DNA from: a bacterium
GTDB taxonomy: Bacteria; Actinomycetota; Acidimicrobiia; Spongiisociales; Spongiisociaceae
NCBI GenBank assembly: GCA_028821265.1
Contig: JAPPGU010000036.1
Location: 62,001 to 126,000, forward strand
Reading direction: 5' to 3'
DNA: 64,000 bases
The notes under the pieces were generated by a model. That model was not told the DNA's origin, searched no databases, and saw nothing but the letters and a program-made list of their open reading frames with translations. A program made the position numbers and the translations under genes. Positions 48,457 through 56,709 of the stretch are shown here, piece by piece; the first letter of the stretch is position 1, and each line of letters begins with the position of its first letter.

Positions 48457-48621
48457 GTGGTCTCCCTGCGAAGCAACCAGGCGTGCTCTGGCGGTCACCG
48501 GCGTCCCGTCGCTGCGTTCCGCTTCCTCAACGTACCGCTGTGGGTACGCCTTCGTCAGCGGGCCTTGCGAGGAACTCCGCTGCCGACGCCATACAACTCC
48601 GCCGTTCCACAGGCAGACCAC
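48457..48621. mobile_element. MITE-like element, family 2, copy 1
   Basis: A 165-bp element ending in GTGGTCTCCC (left) and GGCAGACCAC (right), 9 of 10 inverted bases matching. It is about 85-90 percent identical by eye to 53126-53288. The interior hairpin GTACC/GGGTAC is GTGCC/GGGCAC in the other copy, a paired change. It ends two bases before the glcD start. No protein is recognised in it. Confidence 0.75.
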
Positions 48622-48623
48622 TA

Positions 48624-50048
48624 GTGGTCTCGTCCCTCGAACTCGAGCTCCGGCGCCGGCTCGGCGACGAGCAGGTGGCCTCCGATCCGCTCGACCTGTA
48701 CGTGTTCGGCAAGGACTCCGGACTCGTGCGCGGCGAGCCGGGCCTGGTGGTCTTCCCCCGCAGTACCGGCGAGGTGGCCACGATCATGCGCCTCGCCGGG
48801 CGTCACCGCGTGCCGGTGGTACCGCGCGGATCGGGAACCGGCCTGGCAGGTGGAGCGGTCACCACCGGGCCCCACGTGCTACTGGTCACCACCCGCATGA
48901 ACCGGATCGGCCCCGTCGATGTTGAGAACAGGTGCGTCTGGGTGCAGCCCGGGGTCATCAACCTGGACCTCAGTGTCCACACCACCCCGTTCGGGCTCCA
49001 CTACGCGCCCGATCCCTCCTCCCAGTCGGTATGCACGATCGGAGGCAACGTGGCCAACAACTCGGGAGGGCCGCACTGCCTGGCCGAGGGCACCACCGTC
49101 AACCACGTGCTGGCGATGGAGATCGTGACACCGGACGGCGACATCGTGACGATAGGCGGGCCGGCGCCGGATCCGATCGGGCTCGATGTACGCGGCTTGA
49201 TGGTGGGCTCCGAGGGAACGCTCGGCATCGTCACCGACGCCCTGGTGAACCTGCTCCCCAACCCGCCCGCGTCCCGCACCATCCTCCTCGCCTTTCCCGA
49301 GGTGCAGAACGCGGCCGCCACCGTCTCGGGGATCATCGCCAACGGGCTGATCCCGGCAGCCCTCGAGATGATGGACCAGCCGATGACGATCGCGGTGGAG
49401 CGTTTTGCGAATGCCGGCTTTCCAACCGAGTCGGCGGCCGTGCTGATCGCCGAGGTGACCGGACATCCGTCAGCGGTGGACGCCGAGGCCGAGCTGGTGC
49501 GCCGGCTGGCCGTCTCCCATCGGGCCACCCTGACCCGGATAGCCTCCGACGAGGCCGAACGGAAGCGGATCTGGTTGGGTCGCAAGTCGGCCTTCGGCGC
49601 CATCGCCCAGATGAATCCCGACTATTACCTGCACGACACGGTGGTACCCCGGACCCGGCTTGTGGAAGCCATAGAAGAGACCTATGCCATCTCGAAGCGT
49701 CACGGCATCCCGATGCTGAACGTCTTCCATGCCGGTGACGGCAACCTGCACCCGCTCATGTCGTTCGATGCTTCCGTGCCAGGGGTCATGGAGCGGGTGG
49801 ACGCTGCCGGGAGAGACCTCATCGAGATGTGCGTAGCCATCGGCGGTTCGCTGTCCGGTGAGCACGGCATCGGCATGGAGAAGCGGGATTACATGCCCCT
49901 GGTCTTCGACGAGATGGGCCTCGATGCCCAGGCGCGCATCCGCGAGGCTTTCGATCCCGACGGAAGGCTGAACCCCGGCAAGATCGTGCCACAGGGCTCA
50001 CGATGCTTCGACTTCGGCCGTCCGCCACCGGTGGGGGTCTGGGTTTGA
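48624..50048 (+). CDS. glcD: Glycolate oxidase FAD-binding subunit
   Basis: This 474-residue flavoprotein oxidises glycolate (or a related 2-hydroxy acid) to glyoxylate. The PCMH FAD domain shows V-P-R-G-S-G-T-G-L-A-G-G-A, S-V-C-T-I-G-G-N-V-A-N-N-S-G-G and V-G-S-E-G-T-L-G-I-V. The C-domain has G-D-G-N-L-H-P and G-E-H-G-I-G. The GTG at 48624 starts exactly where homology should begin, but lies two bases beyond a MITE, so its native leader was probably displaced. The frame is open through the MITE, but that part is not protein-like. glcE and glcF follow. Confidence 0.93.
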   Translation: MVSSLELELRRRLGDEQVASDPLDLYVFGKDSGLVRGEPGLVVFPRSTGEVATIMRLAGRHRVPVVPRGSGTGLAGGAVTTGPHVLLVTTRMNRIGPVDVENRCVWVQPGVINLDLSVHTTPFGLHYAPDPSSQSVCTIGGNVANNSGGPHCLAEGTTVNHVLAMEIVTPDGDIVTIGGPAPDPIGLDVRGLMVGSEGTLGIVTDALVNLLPNPPASRTILLAFPEVQNAAATVSGIIANGLIPAALEMMDQPMTIAVERFANAGFPTESAAVLIAEVTGHPSAVDAEAELVRRLAVSHRATLTRIASDEAERKRIWLGRKSAFGAIAQMNPDYYLHDTVVPRTRLVEAIEETYAISKRHGIPMLNVFHAGDGNLHPLMSFDASVPGVMERVDAAGRDLIEMCVAIGGSLSGEHGIGMEKRDYMPLVFDEMGLDAQARIREAFDPDGRLNPGKIVPQGSRCFDFGRPPPVGVWV

Positions 50049-51127
50049 GCCTCGCCAGCTCGACGGACGGGGTCTCGGGCCTACCGACCGCCACGCCCGA
50101 GACCATCGAGGAGGCGGCCGGCCTGATGGCCAACCTGCCGGCCGGAGGAGACCGCATCCGGATCCACGGCGGTGGCTCCCACCGGGGCATCGGATACCCG
50201 GTGACCTCCGACGTGGTCCTTTCCACGTCCCGGCTGGATCGCGTGGTGGCGTGGGAGCCGGACGACCTGACCGTGGTGGTGGAGGCCGGGGTGCTGGTCG
50301 AGGAACTCGAGCAGATGCTGGCGTCGAAGGGCCAGACCGCCCTGCTGCCCGAGCAACCTGGAACCGGCACGGTGGGCGGCGCGATCGCCACCGCCATATC
50401 CGGATGGCGGCGTTACCGGTACGGCCCGATCCGGGACCGGGTGCTGGAGACGACCCTGGTGTCCAGCGATGGGCGGGTGGTCACCGCCGGCGGCCGGGTG
50501 GTGAAGAACGTGACCGGGTACGACATTCCCCGCCTCGCCACCGGCTCGCTCGGAGCCATGGGCCTGATCGCCCGGGTCTGCCTCAAGTTATGGCCGGTCC
50601 CACAGGCATCCGCGACCGTGCCCGTGGAGTCCCCCGAAGAGGCGCTCGAGGTGGCCTATCGGCCTCTGGCCGTATTGGAGACCCGGGAGGGCACCGCCGT
50701 ATTCCTCGGAGGCACCCCCGAGGAGGTGTCAGGCCAGGCTGCCGCGCTGGGCGCCATACCCACCCCGGGGCTCAACTGGCCGGACCATCCGTCCGGAGCG
50801 GTTCGCTTCTCGGTGCGGACCCCGCCTTCGTCCCTGCGTGGCATCGTCGATGGGCTCGACCCGGGCTGGACGTACCTGGCTCAATTCGGAGTCGGCGAGG
50901 TAACGGTTGGCGCCGACGAGGTCGACCTCGAGGAACTCGGCGAGTTGAGGGGCCGGGCCGAGTCCCTCGGAGGGGCTCTGTTGATGCTGGACGCGCCCCA
51001 ATCGGTAGCCGGGGCGTTCGACCCGTGGGGAACGCCGCCCCCATCGATCGAGATCCAGCGGCGAGTCGTCAACCTGTTCGATCCCGGCCGCAGGATCAAC
51101 CGGGGCATCCTGCCGGGCCGGATCTGA
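50045..51127 (+). CDS. glcE: Glycolate oxidase FAD-binding subunit E
   Basis: This protein of about 360 residues has a shorter PCMH FAD domain: I-H-G-G-G-S-H-R-G-I-G near residues 38-48, P-G-T-G-T-V-G-G-A-I-A and V-V-K-N-V-T-G-Y-D-I-P. The most probable start is TTG 50045, overlapping the glcD stop (TTGA) behind GGTGGGGG; an in-frame ATG at 50003 would add 14 residues that overlie glcD. It is the second subunit of the GlcDEF complex. Confidence 0.9.
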   Translation: MSLASSTDGVSGLPTATPETIEEAAGLMANLPAGGDRIRIHGGGSHRGIGYPVTSDVVLSTSRLDRVVAWEPDDLTVVVEAGVLVEELEQMLASKGQTALLPEQPGTGTVGGAIATAISGWRRYRYGPIRDRVLETTLVSSDGRVVTAGGRVVKNVTGYDIPRLATGSLGAMGLIARVCLKLWPVPQASATVPVESPEEALEVAYRPLAVLETREGTAVFLGGTPEEVSGQAAALGAIPTPGLNWPDHPSGAVRFSVRTPPSSLRGIVDGLDPGWTYLAQFGVGEVTVGADEVDLEELGELRGRAESLGGALLMLDAPQSVAGAFDPWGTPPPSIEIQRRVVNLFDPGRRINRGILPGRI

Positions 51128-51128
51128 G

Positions 51129-52376
51129 ATGAGCTGGGTCACCCCTCACGCGCCACGCCCGGACGAACTCTCCTCATGCATCCAGTGCGGGCTGTGCCTG
51201 CCCAGCTGCCCTACCTTCCGGCTGACCGGACTCGAGACCGCCTCGCCGCGGGGACGGCTGACCGCCATGTCGGCGGTGGCCGCCGGAAGACCCGTGGACG
51301 GCCGCTTCGAGGAGATCATGGGGGCATGCCTGCAGTGCCGCGCCTGCGAGGTCGTCTGCCCGTCGTTCGTTCCGTTCGGCCGAGCCATGGAGGGAGCGAG
51401 AGCCGAGATAGCCGCCCAGACCTCAGGAATCGACCGCCGGCTCCGGCGGCTGGTGACCGCCCGCCTGCTGCGTAGCCGGACGGCGGTTCGATTGGGGACG
51501 CTGGCCGCATCGATCGCCCAGTCGCTCCAGCTGACCAGGCTGGCGCCGCGCCGGATCCGGGGCAACCTGACCGGGCTCCGACCGCTCAAAGCAAGGCCTC
51601 CCTCGATCGTGGGGAGGATCAGGGCCGCGGAGGGGGAGAAACGGGGGGTGGCCGCTCTGGTGGCCGGTTGCGTCATGGACGCCTGGTTCGGAGATGTTCA
51701 CACCGCCACCGTCGAGCTGCTGGCGGCGGCCGGGTGGGAGGTCGTCTCACCCCGGGGTCAAACCTGTTGCGGAGCGCTCGCCGCGCATGACGGCTGGGCG
51801 GATGACACCCGGAAGATGGCCTCCGTGAACATGGCGGCCTTCCGGGATGTGGATCTGGTGGTCGTCAACTCGGCCGGATGCGGGGCCCATATGAAGGAGT
51901 ACGACCATTGGGTTGACGGCGGGGAGGATCTCGCCGCCAGGGTTGCCGACGTGAACGAGGTGGTGGCGGAGGCGATCACCGACGGGAGGCTTCCCCGATT
52001 GAGCGCCGATGGCGGCCTGGTGGCGGTGCAGGATCCGTGCCATCTCCGGCACGTGCAACGGATTACCGACCAGCCCCGGGCAATCCTGGCCGCGGCCGGT
52101 CTGACCGTGGTCGAGATCGACCCGAGTGGCCTGTGTTGTGGCGCGGCGGGCATCTACAGCGTGCTGGAACCTGAGATGTCGCGCCGCCTCGGCTCGTCGA
52201 AGGCGGGACAGGTGGAAGCGACCGGAGCACCTCTCGTGGCCAGCGCCAATCCGGGATGCGAGATCCAGCTGCGCTCGTATCTGAGCGAACTCGGGCACGC
52301 GGCCCGGGTCGCTCATCCGGTGGAGATCTACTGGGAAGCACTGCAGCGAGCCGATAGACAGGCTGCCGTGAGGTGA
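51129..52376 (+). CDS. glcF: Glycolate oxidase iron-sulfur subunit
   Basis: This 415-residue electron-transfer subunit has two 4Fe-4S motifs, C-I-Q-C-G-L-C-L-P-S-C-P (residues 17-28) and C-L-Q-C-R-A-C-E-V-V-C-P. Two CCG cysteine-rich domains follow, one with T-C-C-G-A-L and one with G-L-C-C-G-A-A-G. It begins one base after glcE and ends overlapping the next gene (GTGA). Length and layout are normal. Confidence 0.94.
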   Translation: MSWVTPHAPRPDELSSCIQCGLCLPSCPTFRLTGLETASPRGRLTAMSAVAAGRPVDGRFEEIMGACLQCRACEVVCPSFVPFGRAMEGARAEIAAQTSGIDRRLRRLVTARLLRSRTAVRLGTLAASIAQSLQLTRLAPRRIRGNLTGLRPLKARPPSIVGRIRAAEGEKRGVAALVAGCVMDAWFGDVHTATVELLAAAGWEVVSPRGQTCCGALAAHDGWADDTRKMASVNMAAFRDVDLVVVNSAGCGAHMKEYDHWVDGGEDLAARVADVNEVVAEAITDGRLPRLSADGGLVAVQDPCHLRHVQRITDQPRAILAAAGLTVVEIDPSGLCCGAAGIYSVLEPEMSRRLGSSKAGQVEATGAPLVASANPGCEIQLRSYLSELGHAARVAHPVEIYWEALQRADRQAAVR

Positions 52377-53011
52377 CCGACTACCCGCCATACGACCGGC
52401 GGCGCCGGAACCTCCTGGAGCTGCTCCCCCAGATCTTCCAGCCCGGTTCCGAGGTCTGGCGGTGGGCGACCATCGGCATGCAGTCGCTGCGGATGGTGCT
52501 CGGGGTGGTCCTGGCGGTCATCGGCACCGGACTCGCCGGAATGGGGATCGGGCTGGCCCTGGGTGGGTTCGGCCTGCTCACACTCGACCTGGCGCCGCCC
52601 GAGTCCGAAGTCCTGGCGGTCGGGGTAGCAGTGTTGATGCTCGGCGCGGCGGTCATAGGGATGGCCACCGAGTGGGGCCTCGGGCCCTCCGTTCTGCGGG
52701 TGGAGGCCGAGCCGTGGGAGACGCTGCTTACCTGGGTGCCGGCCATTCTGGTCGGCATCTGGGTGACCGGCCGGCTGGCAGGTTTGGCAACCTCGACGCT
52801 GGCCCGCTTCTCCGAATTGTTCGACCTCGTGCCGGCCTATCTGGGCGTGGTCGGCGGCCGGGCCTGGCCGGCAGGCTTGATCGCCCTGGCGCTGGCGTGG
52901 CCGGCCCTCCAGTACGGAGCACCCCGCTACCCGTGGATCGCCGGCAACGTTGCTTCCCTGCTCTACGCGCCCTGGATGCTCCTCGTCATCCTGGAATACC
53001 GGAGCGGTTGA
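52373..53011 (+). CDS. Multi-pass membrane protein of unknown function
   Basis: This 212-residue protein has five or six hydrophobic helices after a polar, Arg-rich N-terminus. It starts at GTG overlapping the glcF stop, so it is co-translated with the glycolate oxidase operon. It could assist glycolate uptake or membrane attachment of the complex, but no transporter family is recognised. A family 1 MITE begins nine bases after its stop. Confidence 0.75.
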   Translation: MTDYPPYDRRRRNLLELLPQIFQPGSEVWRWATIGMQSLRMVLGVVLAVIGTGLAGMGIGLALGGFGLLTLDLAPPESEVLAVGVAVLMLGAAVIGMATEWGLGPSVLRVEAEPWETLLTWVPAILVGIWVTGRLAGLATSTLARFSELFDLVPAYLGVVGGRAWPAGLIALALAWPALQYGAPRYPWIAGNVASLLYAPWMLLVILEYRSG

Positions 53012-53019
53012 GCAGGAGC

Positions 53020-53125
53020 GAGGAGGGTACTGAAAAATGTCCGGTTTGGCCCGTGTTCGATCTCACAACCCCAGGTCAAACCGTCGGGGGCCAAATACAT
53101 TCCCGTCTCTTCCAGCACCCTCCTA
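53020..53125. mobile_element. MITE-like element, family 1, copy 2
   Basis: A 106-bp element with inverted ends GAGGAGGGTACTG and the complement of TAGGAGGGTGCTG, continuing inward to GGTTTGGCC at the left and GGCCAAAT at the right. It shares the left end plus CTGAAAAA-GTCC-GTT-GGCC with the 40460 copy. Its last base abuts the first base of the family 2 element at 53126. Confidence 0.72.
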
Positions 53126-53288
53126 GTGGTCTGTCGGCGAAACAACCGAGTGCTCTGGCGGCCATCAGCGTCCCGTCGCTGCGTTCCGCTTCCTCAACGT
53201 GCCGCTGCGGGCACGCCTTCGTCAGCGGGCCTTGCGAGGAACACCGCTGCCGACGCCATACCACACCGCCATTCCACAGACAGACCAC
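53126..53288. mobile_element. MITE-like element, family 2, copy 2
   Basis: A 163-bp element with perfect 10-bp inverted ends, GTGGTCTGTC and GACAGACCAC. The body matches 48457-48621 closely, including the CGTCCCGTCGCTGCGTTCCG block. It sits 20 bases beyond the end of argS, between convergent genes, where insertion does little harm. Confidence 0.8.
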
Positions 53289-53307
53289 AGGCGCCCGGTG
53301 GCGAGGC

Positions 53308-55071
53308 CTACATGCGAGCCGGAACTTCGATACCCAGCAGGTCGAGCAGGAGTTCCAGCACCCGGCGCGTGGTCCGGACCGTCCCCAACCATGAGGACTG
53401 CAGCCCGGGGTCGGGCTCGGTCAGGATGTGGCAGGCCTCGTAGAAACGGCTGAAGTCGGCCGCCACCTCGTAGGCGAACTCAGCCAGATGGTTGGGGGCG
53501 CGCAGTTCAATGGCCCGGTCGATCACCTCGGGTAGCTGGAGGAGGCGTAGCACGAGCCTGGTCTCCGTCTCGTGGCGCGGCGGCAGGACGGTACCCGGCG
53601 CCAATCCCTGACGGGAGGCCCGCGCCAGGATCGAATCCATGCGCACGGTCGCCATCTGCAGGTAGGGACCGGTCTTACCTTCCAGCGCGGTGAAGCGGCG
53701 CACGTCGAAGACGTAGTTGGACGTACGGTTGTTGACCAGGTCGCCGAACTTGAGGGCGGCGATCCCGACCTGACGCGCTATCACCGCTCGTTCGGCCCCG
53801 GGATAGAGGGCTGCCAGATCCGACTCTTCCAGACGGGCCGCCGCGGCGTTCGTGACCATGTCGATCAGGTCTCCCAACCTGAGCACACCGCCCTCCCGTG
53901 TCTTGAAGGGTGTGCCATCAGGCCCGTTCATGGTTCCGAATCCGATGTGCTCCATGGCTGCCCCTCCGGACAGGCCGGCCCGGCGGGCGGCCCGGAACAC
54001 CTGCTCGAGGTGGTAGGACTGGCGAGAGTCGACCACGTAGAGGATTAGGTCCGCCCCCAGTTCCGAGACCCTCATCTGGATGGTGGCCACGTCGGTGGTG
54101 CCGTATAGGAAGGCCCCGTGGGAGGTCTCCAGCACGAGGGGCGTGATCTCGGCCTTGTCGTCAGGCCGGCTCACTTCGATCACCACCGCTCCAGCCGACC
54201 GGACCGCAATCCCCCGGGCGAGGGTCCCATCCACCATCGGTCGGAGCAGGTCCCGGACCGTGCTCTCCCCGTACCAGAGGTCGAACTCCACCCCCAGGTC
54301 GGAGAAGTCCTGCTCCTGGGAGGCGCGGGACACCCGGACGAAGTGCTCCCAGATGGCCACGTACCCGGGCCGGCCCGACTGGAGCTCGGTGGTGGCAAGC
54401 CGGGCCTCCGCGGCCACCGCCTCGTCATCTGCGACTTGCCGGGCCATCTCCGGATACCACTCCTGGAGATCGGCCAGGGTGACGTCGAGGGGGTCTTGGT
54501 AGGGACCCTCGTAGGATCCGTCGAAGTGAGCCAGGTCGGGATGGCGCCGGCGGGTAGCCACGATGAGCATGCCCATCTGCAGGCCCCAGTCACCGAAGTG
54601 GGCGTCTCCCAGCACCTCGTGTCCGGCGAAGCGGAACAGCCGCTTGAGCGTGTCCCCGATGATCGTGGCCCGAAGGTGCCCGACATGCATCGCCTTGGCG
54701 ACGTTCGGCCCCGCAAAGTCCACTATCACGTTAAGCGGTTGCCCGACCGGGGGCACCCCCAACCTCTCGTCCCGCGCCATGGCGTCCACGCCGTCGGCGA
54801 GGGTCCGACCGGTCACGGTCAGGTTGATGAAACCCGGCCCGGCGATCGAAACCGAAGCGAGCCTGTGGTCGCCCTCGATCCACCTCACCACTTCCCCGGC
54901 TATGTCGCGAGGGCTACGACCGGCGCTCCGAGCGGTGGCCAGCGCGCCGTTGCATTGGAACTGGCCCAGGTCGGGACGATCCGAGACTTGAACGCCGCCG
55001 AACGAGGCATCGAGACCGGCGGCTTCGAAGCCGGCCGCCACGATCCTGGTCAGATCCGAGAGAAGGCTCAT
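53308..55071 (-). CDS. argS: Arginyl-tRNA synthetase
   Basis: This 587-residue class I synthetase charges tRNA-Arg. It has the ArgS N-terminal add-on domain (residues 1-100). The HIGH motif is H-V-G-H in N-V-A-K-A-M-H-V-G-H-L-R. The KMSKS position is degenerate (F-K-T-R-E-G), as is usual for ArgS. The DALR anticodon-binding domain closes the protein. Start 55071 gives M-S-L-L-S-D-L; the frame extends nine codons upstream. A heptamer array lies just upstream. Confidence 0.96.
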   Translation of the reverse strand: MSLLSDLTRIVAAGFEAAGLDASFGGVQVSDRPDLGQFQCNGALATARSAGRSPRDIAGEVVRWIEGDHRLASVSIAGPGFINLTVTGRTLADGVDAMARDERLGVPPVGQPLNVIVDFAGPNVAKAMHVGHLRATIIGDTLKRLFRFAGHEVLGDAHFGDWGLQMGMLIVATRRRHPDLAHFDGSYEGPYQDPLDVTLADLQEWYPEMARQVADDEAVAAEARLATTELQSGRPGYVAIWEHFVRVSRASQEQDFSDLGVEFDLWYGESTVRDLLRPMVDGTLARGIAVRSAGAVVIEVSRPDDKAEITPLVLETSHGAFLYGTTDVATIQMRVSELGADLILYVVDSRQSYHLEQVFRAARRAGLSGGAAMEHIGFGTMNGPDGTPFKTREGGVLRLGDLIDMVTNAAAARLEESDLAALYPGAERAVIARQVGIAALKFGDLVNNRTSNYVFDVRRFTALEGKTGPYLQMATVRMDSILARASRQGLAPGTVLPPRHETETRLVLRLLQLPEVIDRAIELRAPNHLAEFAYEVAADFSRFYEACHILTEPDPGLQSSWLGTVRTTRRVLELLLDLLGIEVPARM

Positions 55072-55097
55072 ACGAACCCGGCAGGATACAGCAATCA

Positions 55098-55139
55098 CTA
55101 GTTGATAGTTGCTAGTTGATAGCTAATAGTTGATAGTTA
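55098..55139. repeat. Heptamer array (C/A)TAGTTG, six units
   Basis: Six contiguous heptamers: CTAGTTG, ATAGTTG, CTAGTTG, ATAGCTA, ATAGTTG, ATAGTTA. The array occupies most of the gap between the argS start and the prepilin peptidase stop. It is the longest of three arrays in the window and lies in the argS 5' region, where it could affect expression. Confidence 0.88.
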
Positions 55140-55147
55140 TATGGGAA

Positions 55148-55888
55148 CTAGAAACCAAGAGCCATCGCGAACCAGGCGCCGGCGACCATGAAGGGGCCGA
55201 ACGGCAGGTGATCGTGGCGGGTGATGCGGCGCAGGGCCAGCAGCAGGACGCCCACTGCTCCGGCCAGCAGGAACGCGCCAACCAGGGCCGCCACGGCGGT
55301 TGCCCAGCCGCTGTAGCCGGCGAACAGCCCCAGCAGGAGGGCCAGCTTGACGTCGCCCATCCCGATGGCTCCTCGGGTCACCAGCGCCGGGACCAGCAGC
55401 GCGACGGAGTAACCGAGGCCGCTGGCCAACGCTTCCGGCACGTCGCCGATCCGACCGTCCAGAAGCGCGCCGCCGGAGAGCAGTAGCAAACCAACCGCGG
55501 TGCCGGGTACGAGCACCCGGTTGGGAAGACGGTAGCTCCGGAGATCGACGAAGCTCAGCGCCACCGTCACCGTCACCATCCAGAGAAACGATGCCAGGGT
55601 CCACCGCACACCGACCAACCCGACCGTCCCGGCCCAGGCAACTGCAGTCACCGGCTCCACCAGCCGGTAGAAAGCCCCGGCCGGCCGGTGGCATCGTGGA
55701 CAGAAGTCCCCGCTTCCTGCCCACCACCAGAGAGGCACGAAGTCCGCCGGTCGGACGGGACAGCCGCAGGTCGGACGGCAGGCCAATGCCGACCTGAACG
55801 GCGCCCGCTCCAGCTCGGCCCGGATCAGGCTCACCAGCAGTCGGCCCGCAAACAGGCCCAGAACTCCCGCGACCAGGTAGAGGGGCAC
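55148..55888 (-). CDS. Prepilin peptidase (type IV leader peptidase, A24)
   Basis: This 246-residue membrane aspartyl protease cleaves type IV pilin-like leaders and may methylate the new N-terminus. The N-domain has the cysteine motif C-G-C-P ... C-P-R-C near residues 41-70. The catalytic aspartates are in V-D-L-R-S-Y-R-L-P and G-M-G-D-V-K-L. It has about eight helices. The start is GTG. No pilin gene is nearby; aroE lies upstream with three bases between. Confidence 0.92.
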   Translation of the reverse strand: MPLYLVAGVLGLFAGRLLVSLIRAELERAPFRSALACRPTCGCPVRPADFVPLWWWAGSGDFCPRCHRPAGAFYRLVEPVTAVAWAGTVGLVGVRWTLASFLWMVTVTVALSFVDLRSYRLPNRVLVPGTAVGLLLLSGGALLDGRIGDVPEALASGLGYSVALLVPALVTRGAIGMGDVKLALLLGLFAGYSGWATAVAALVGAFLLAGAVGVLLLALRRITRHDHLPFGPFMVAGAWFAMALGF

Positions 55889-55891
55889 CGC

Positions 55892-56704
55892 CTAGCGGGT
55901 CGCGGGCTCGGTGGGCGGATCGCCGTGTCCGGCGAGCGCCGCCAGCATGACGCTAGGAGGCACCTCCACACCGGTCCAGATGGCGAACGAAGCCGCCCCC
56001 TGGCCGACCAGCACCAACTCCCCCGACGCGACCGGCAGGTTCCGCGCCGCCAGCACAGCTTCGGCCGGGGTCGGCCCGCCCCCGTAGGCCAGTTCCACCA
56101 GACCCCCCGCCTCGTCCAGCACGCCGGCCGGGAGGGCCTCGCCACGCATGCCGAGCGGGGTGGCGTTGACCAGTACCGCACCCGGCACCGGCTCCCCCCA
56201 CGGAGCCACCCCGGCCGTGGCGCCCACTCGGGCTACCAGCTGATGGGCTGCTTCCGGACGCCGCGCCGCCACGAAGACCTCGTGATCGGCCAGAGCCAGG
56301 AGGGCCGCGGCGGCAGCGGAACCCGCGCCCAGCAGCAACACCGGAGCATCGGCCGGGAGTCGGGCGTGCCGCCAGGCGAAGCGCACCCCTTGGGGGTCGG
56401 TGGAGTCGGCATGAAGCCGGCCGTCCTCCATCCAGAGGGTATTAGCGCCGCCCGAGCGAACCACGGCTCCCGAGCGCCGGTCGGCCAACCCGGCTGCCAG
56501 AGCCTTATGGGGCATCGTCACGTTGGCGCCGGTCAAGCGCCCGGATCGGAGATCGTCCGCCGCCCGTCTCATGCCGCGGTGGTCAACCCGGCGCCTGCTG
56601 TACGTGCCCTCGAGTCCGGCGAACTCCAGCGCGGCGGCGTGGATGACCGGCGAGAGCGAATGGGCCACCGGGTCGCCGAGGACCGCCAGGCGGAGGTCGG
56701 CCAT
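55892..56704 (-). CDS. aroE: Shikimate dehydrogenase
   Basis: This 270-residue NADP enzyme reduces 3-dehydroshikimate for aromatic amino acids. Substrate motifs are D-P-V-A-H-S-L-S-P and N-V-T-M-P-H-K with the catalytic lysine; the paired Asp lies in D-S-T-D-P-Q-G. The nucleotide loop is L-L-L-G-A-G-S-A-A-A-A. It follows mltG by five bases in the run alaS-ruvX-mltG-aroE common in actinobacteria. Confidence 0.93.
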   Translation of the reverse strand: MADLRLAVLGDPVAHSLSPVIHAAALEFAGLEGTYSRRRVDHRGMRRAADDLRSGRLTGANVTMPHKALAAGLADRRSGAVVRSGGANTLWMEDGRLHADSTDPQGVRFAWRHARLPADAPVLLLGAGSAAAAALLALADHEVFVAARRPEAAHQLVARVGATAGVAPWGEPVPGAVLVNATPLGMRGEALPAGVLDEAGGLVELAYGGGPTPAEAVLAARNLPVASGELVLVGQGAASFAIWTGVEVPPSVMLAALAGHGDPPTEPATR

Positions 56705-56709
56705 CCAGA

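Noticed and set aside
48436-48621. Minus-strand open frame conserved in both family 2 MITE copies
   Set aside because: The two frames match for about 40 codons because the DNA repeats match; no start signal or known domain supports a protein.
48120-48623. 5' extension of glcD through the MITE
   Set aside because: The frame is open, but GlcD homology starts at 48624 and the upstream part overlies a repeat and the Nfu gene.
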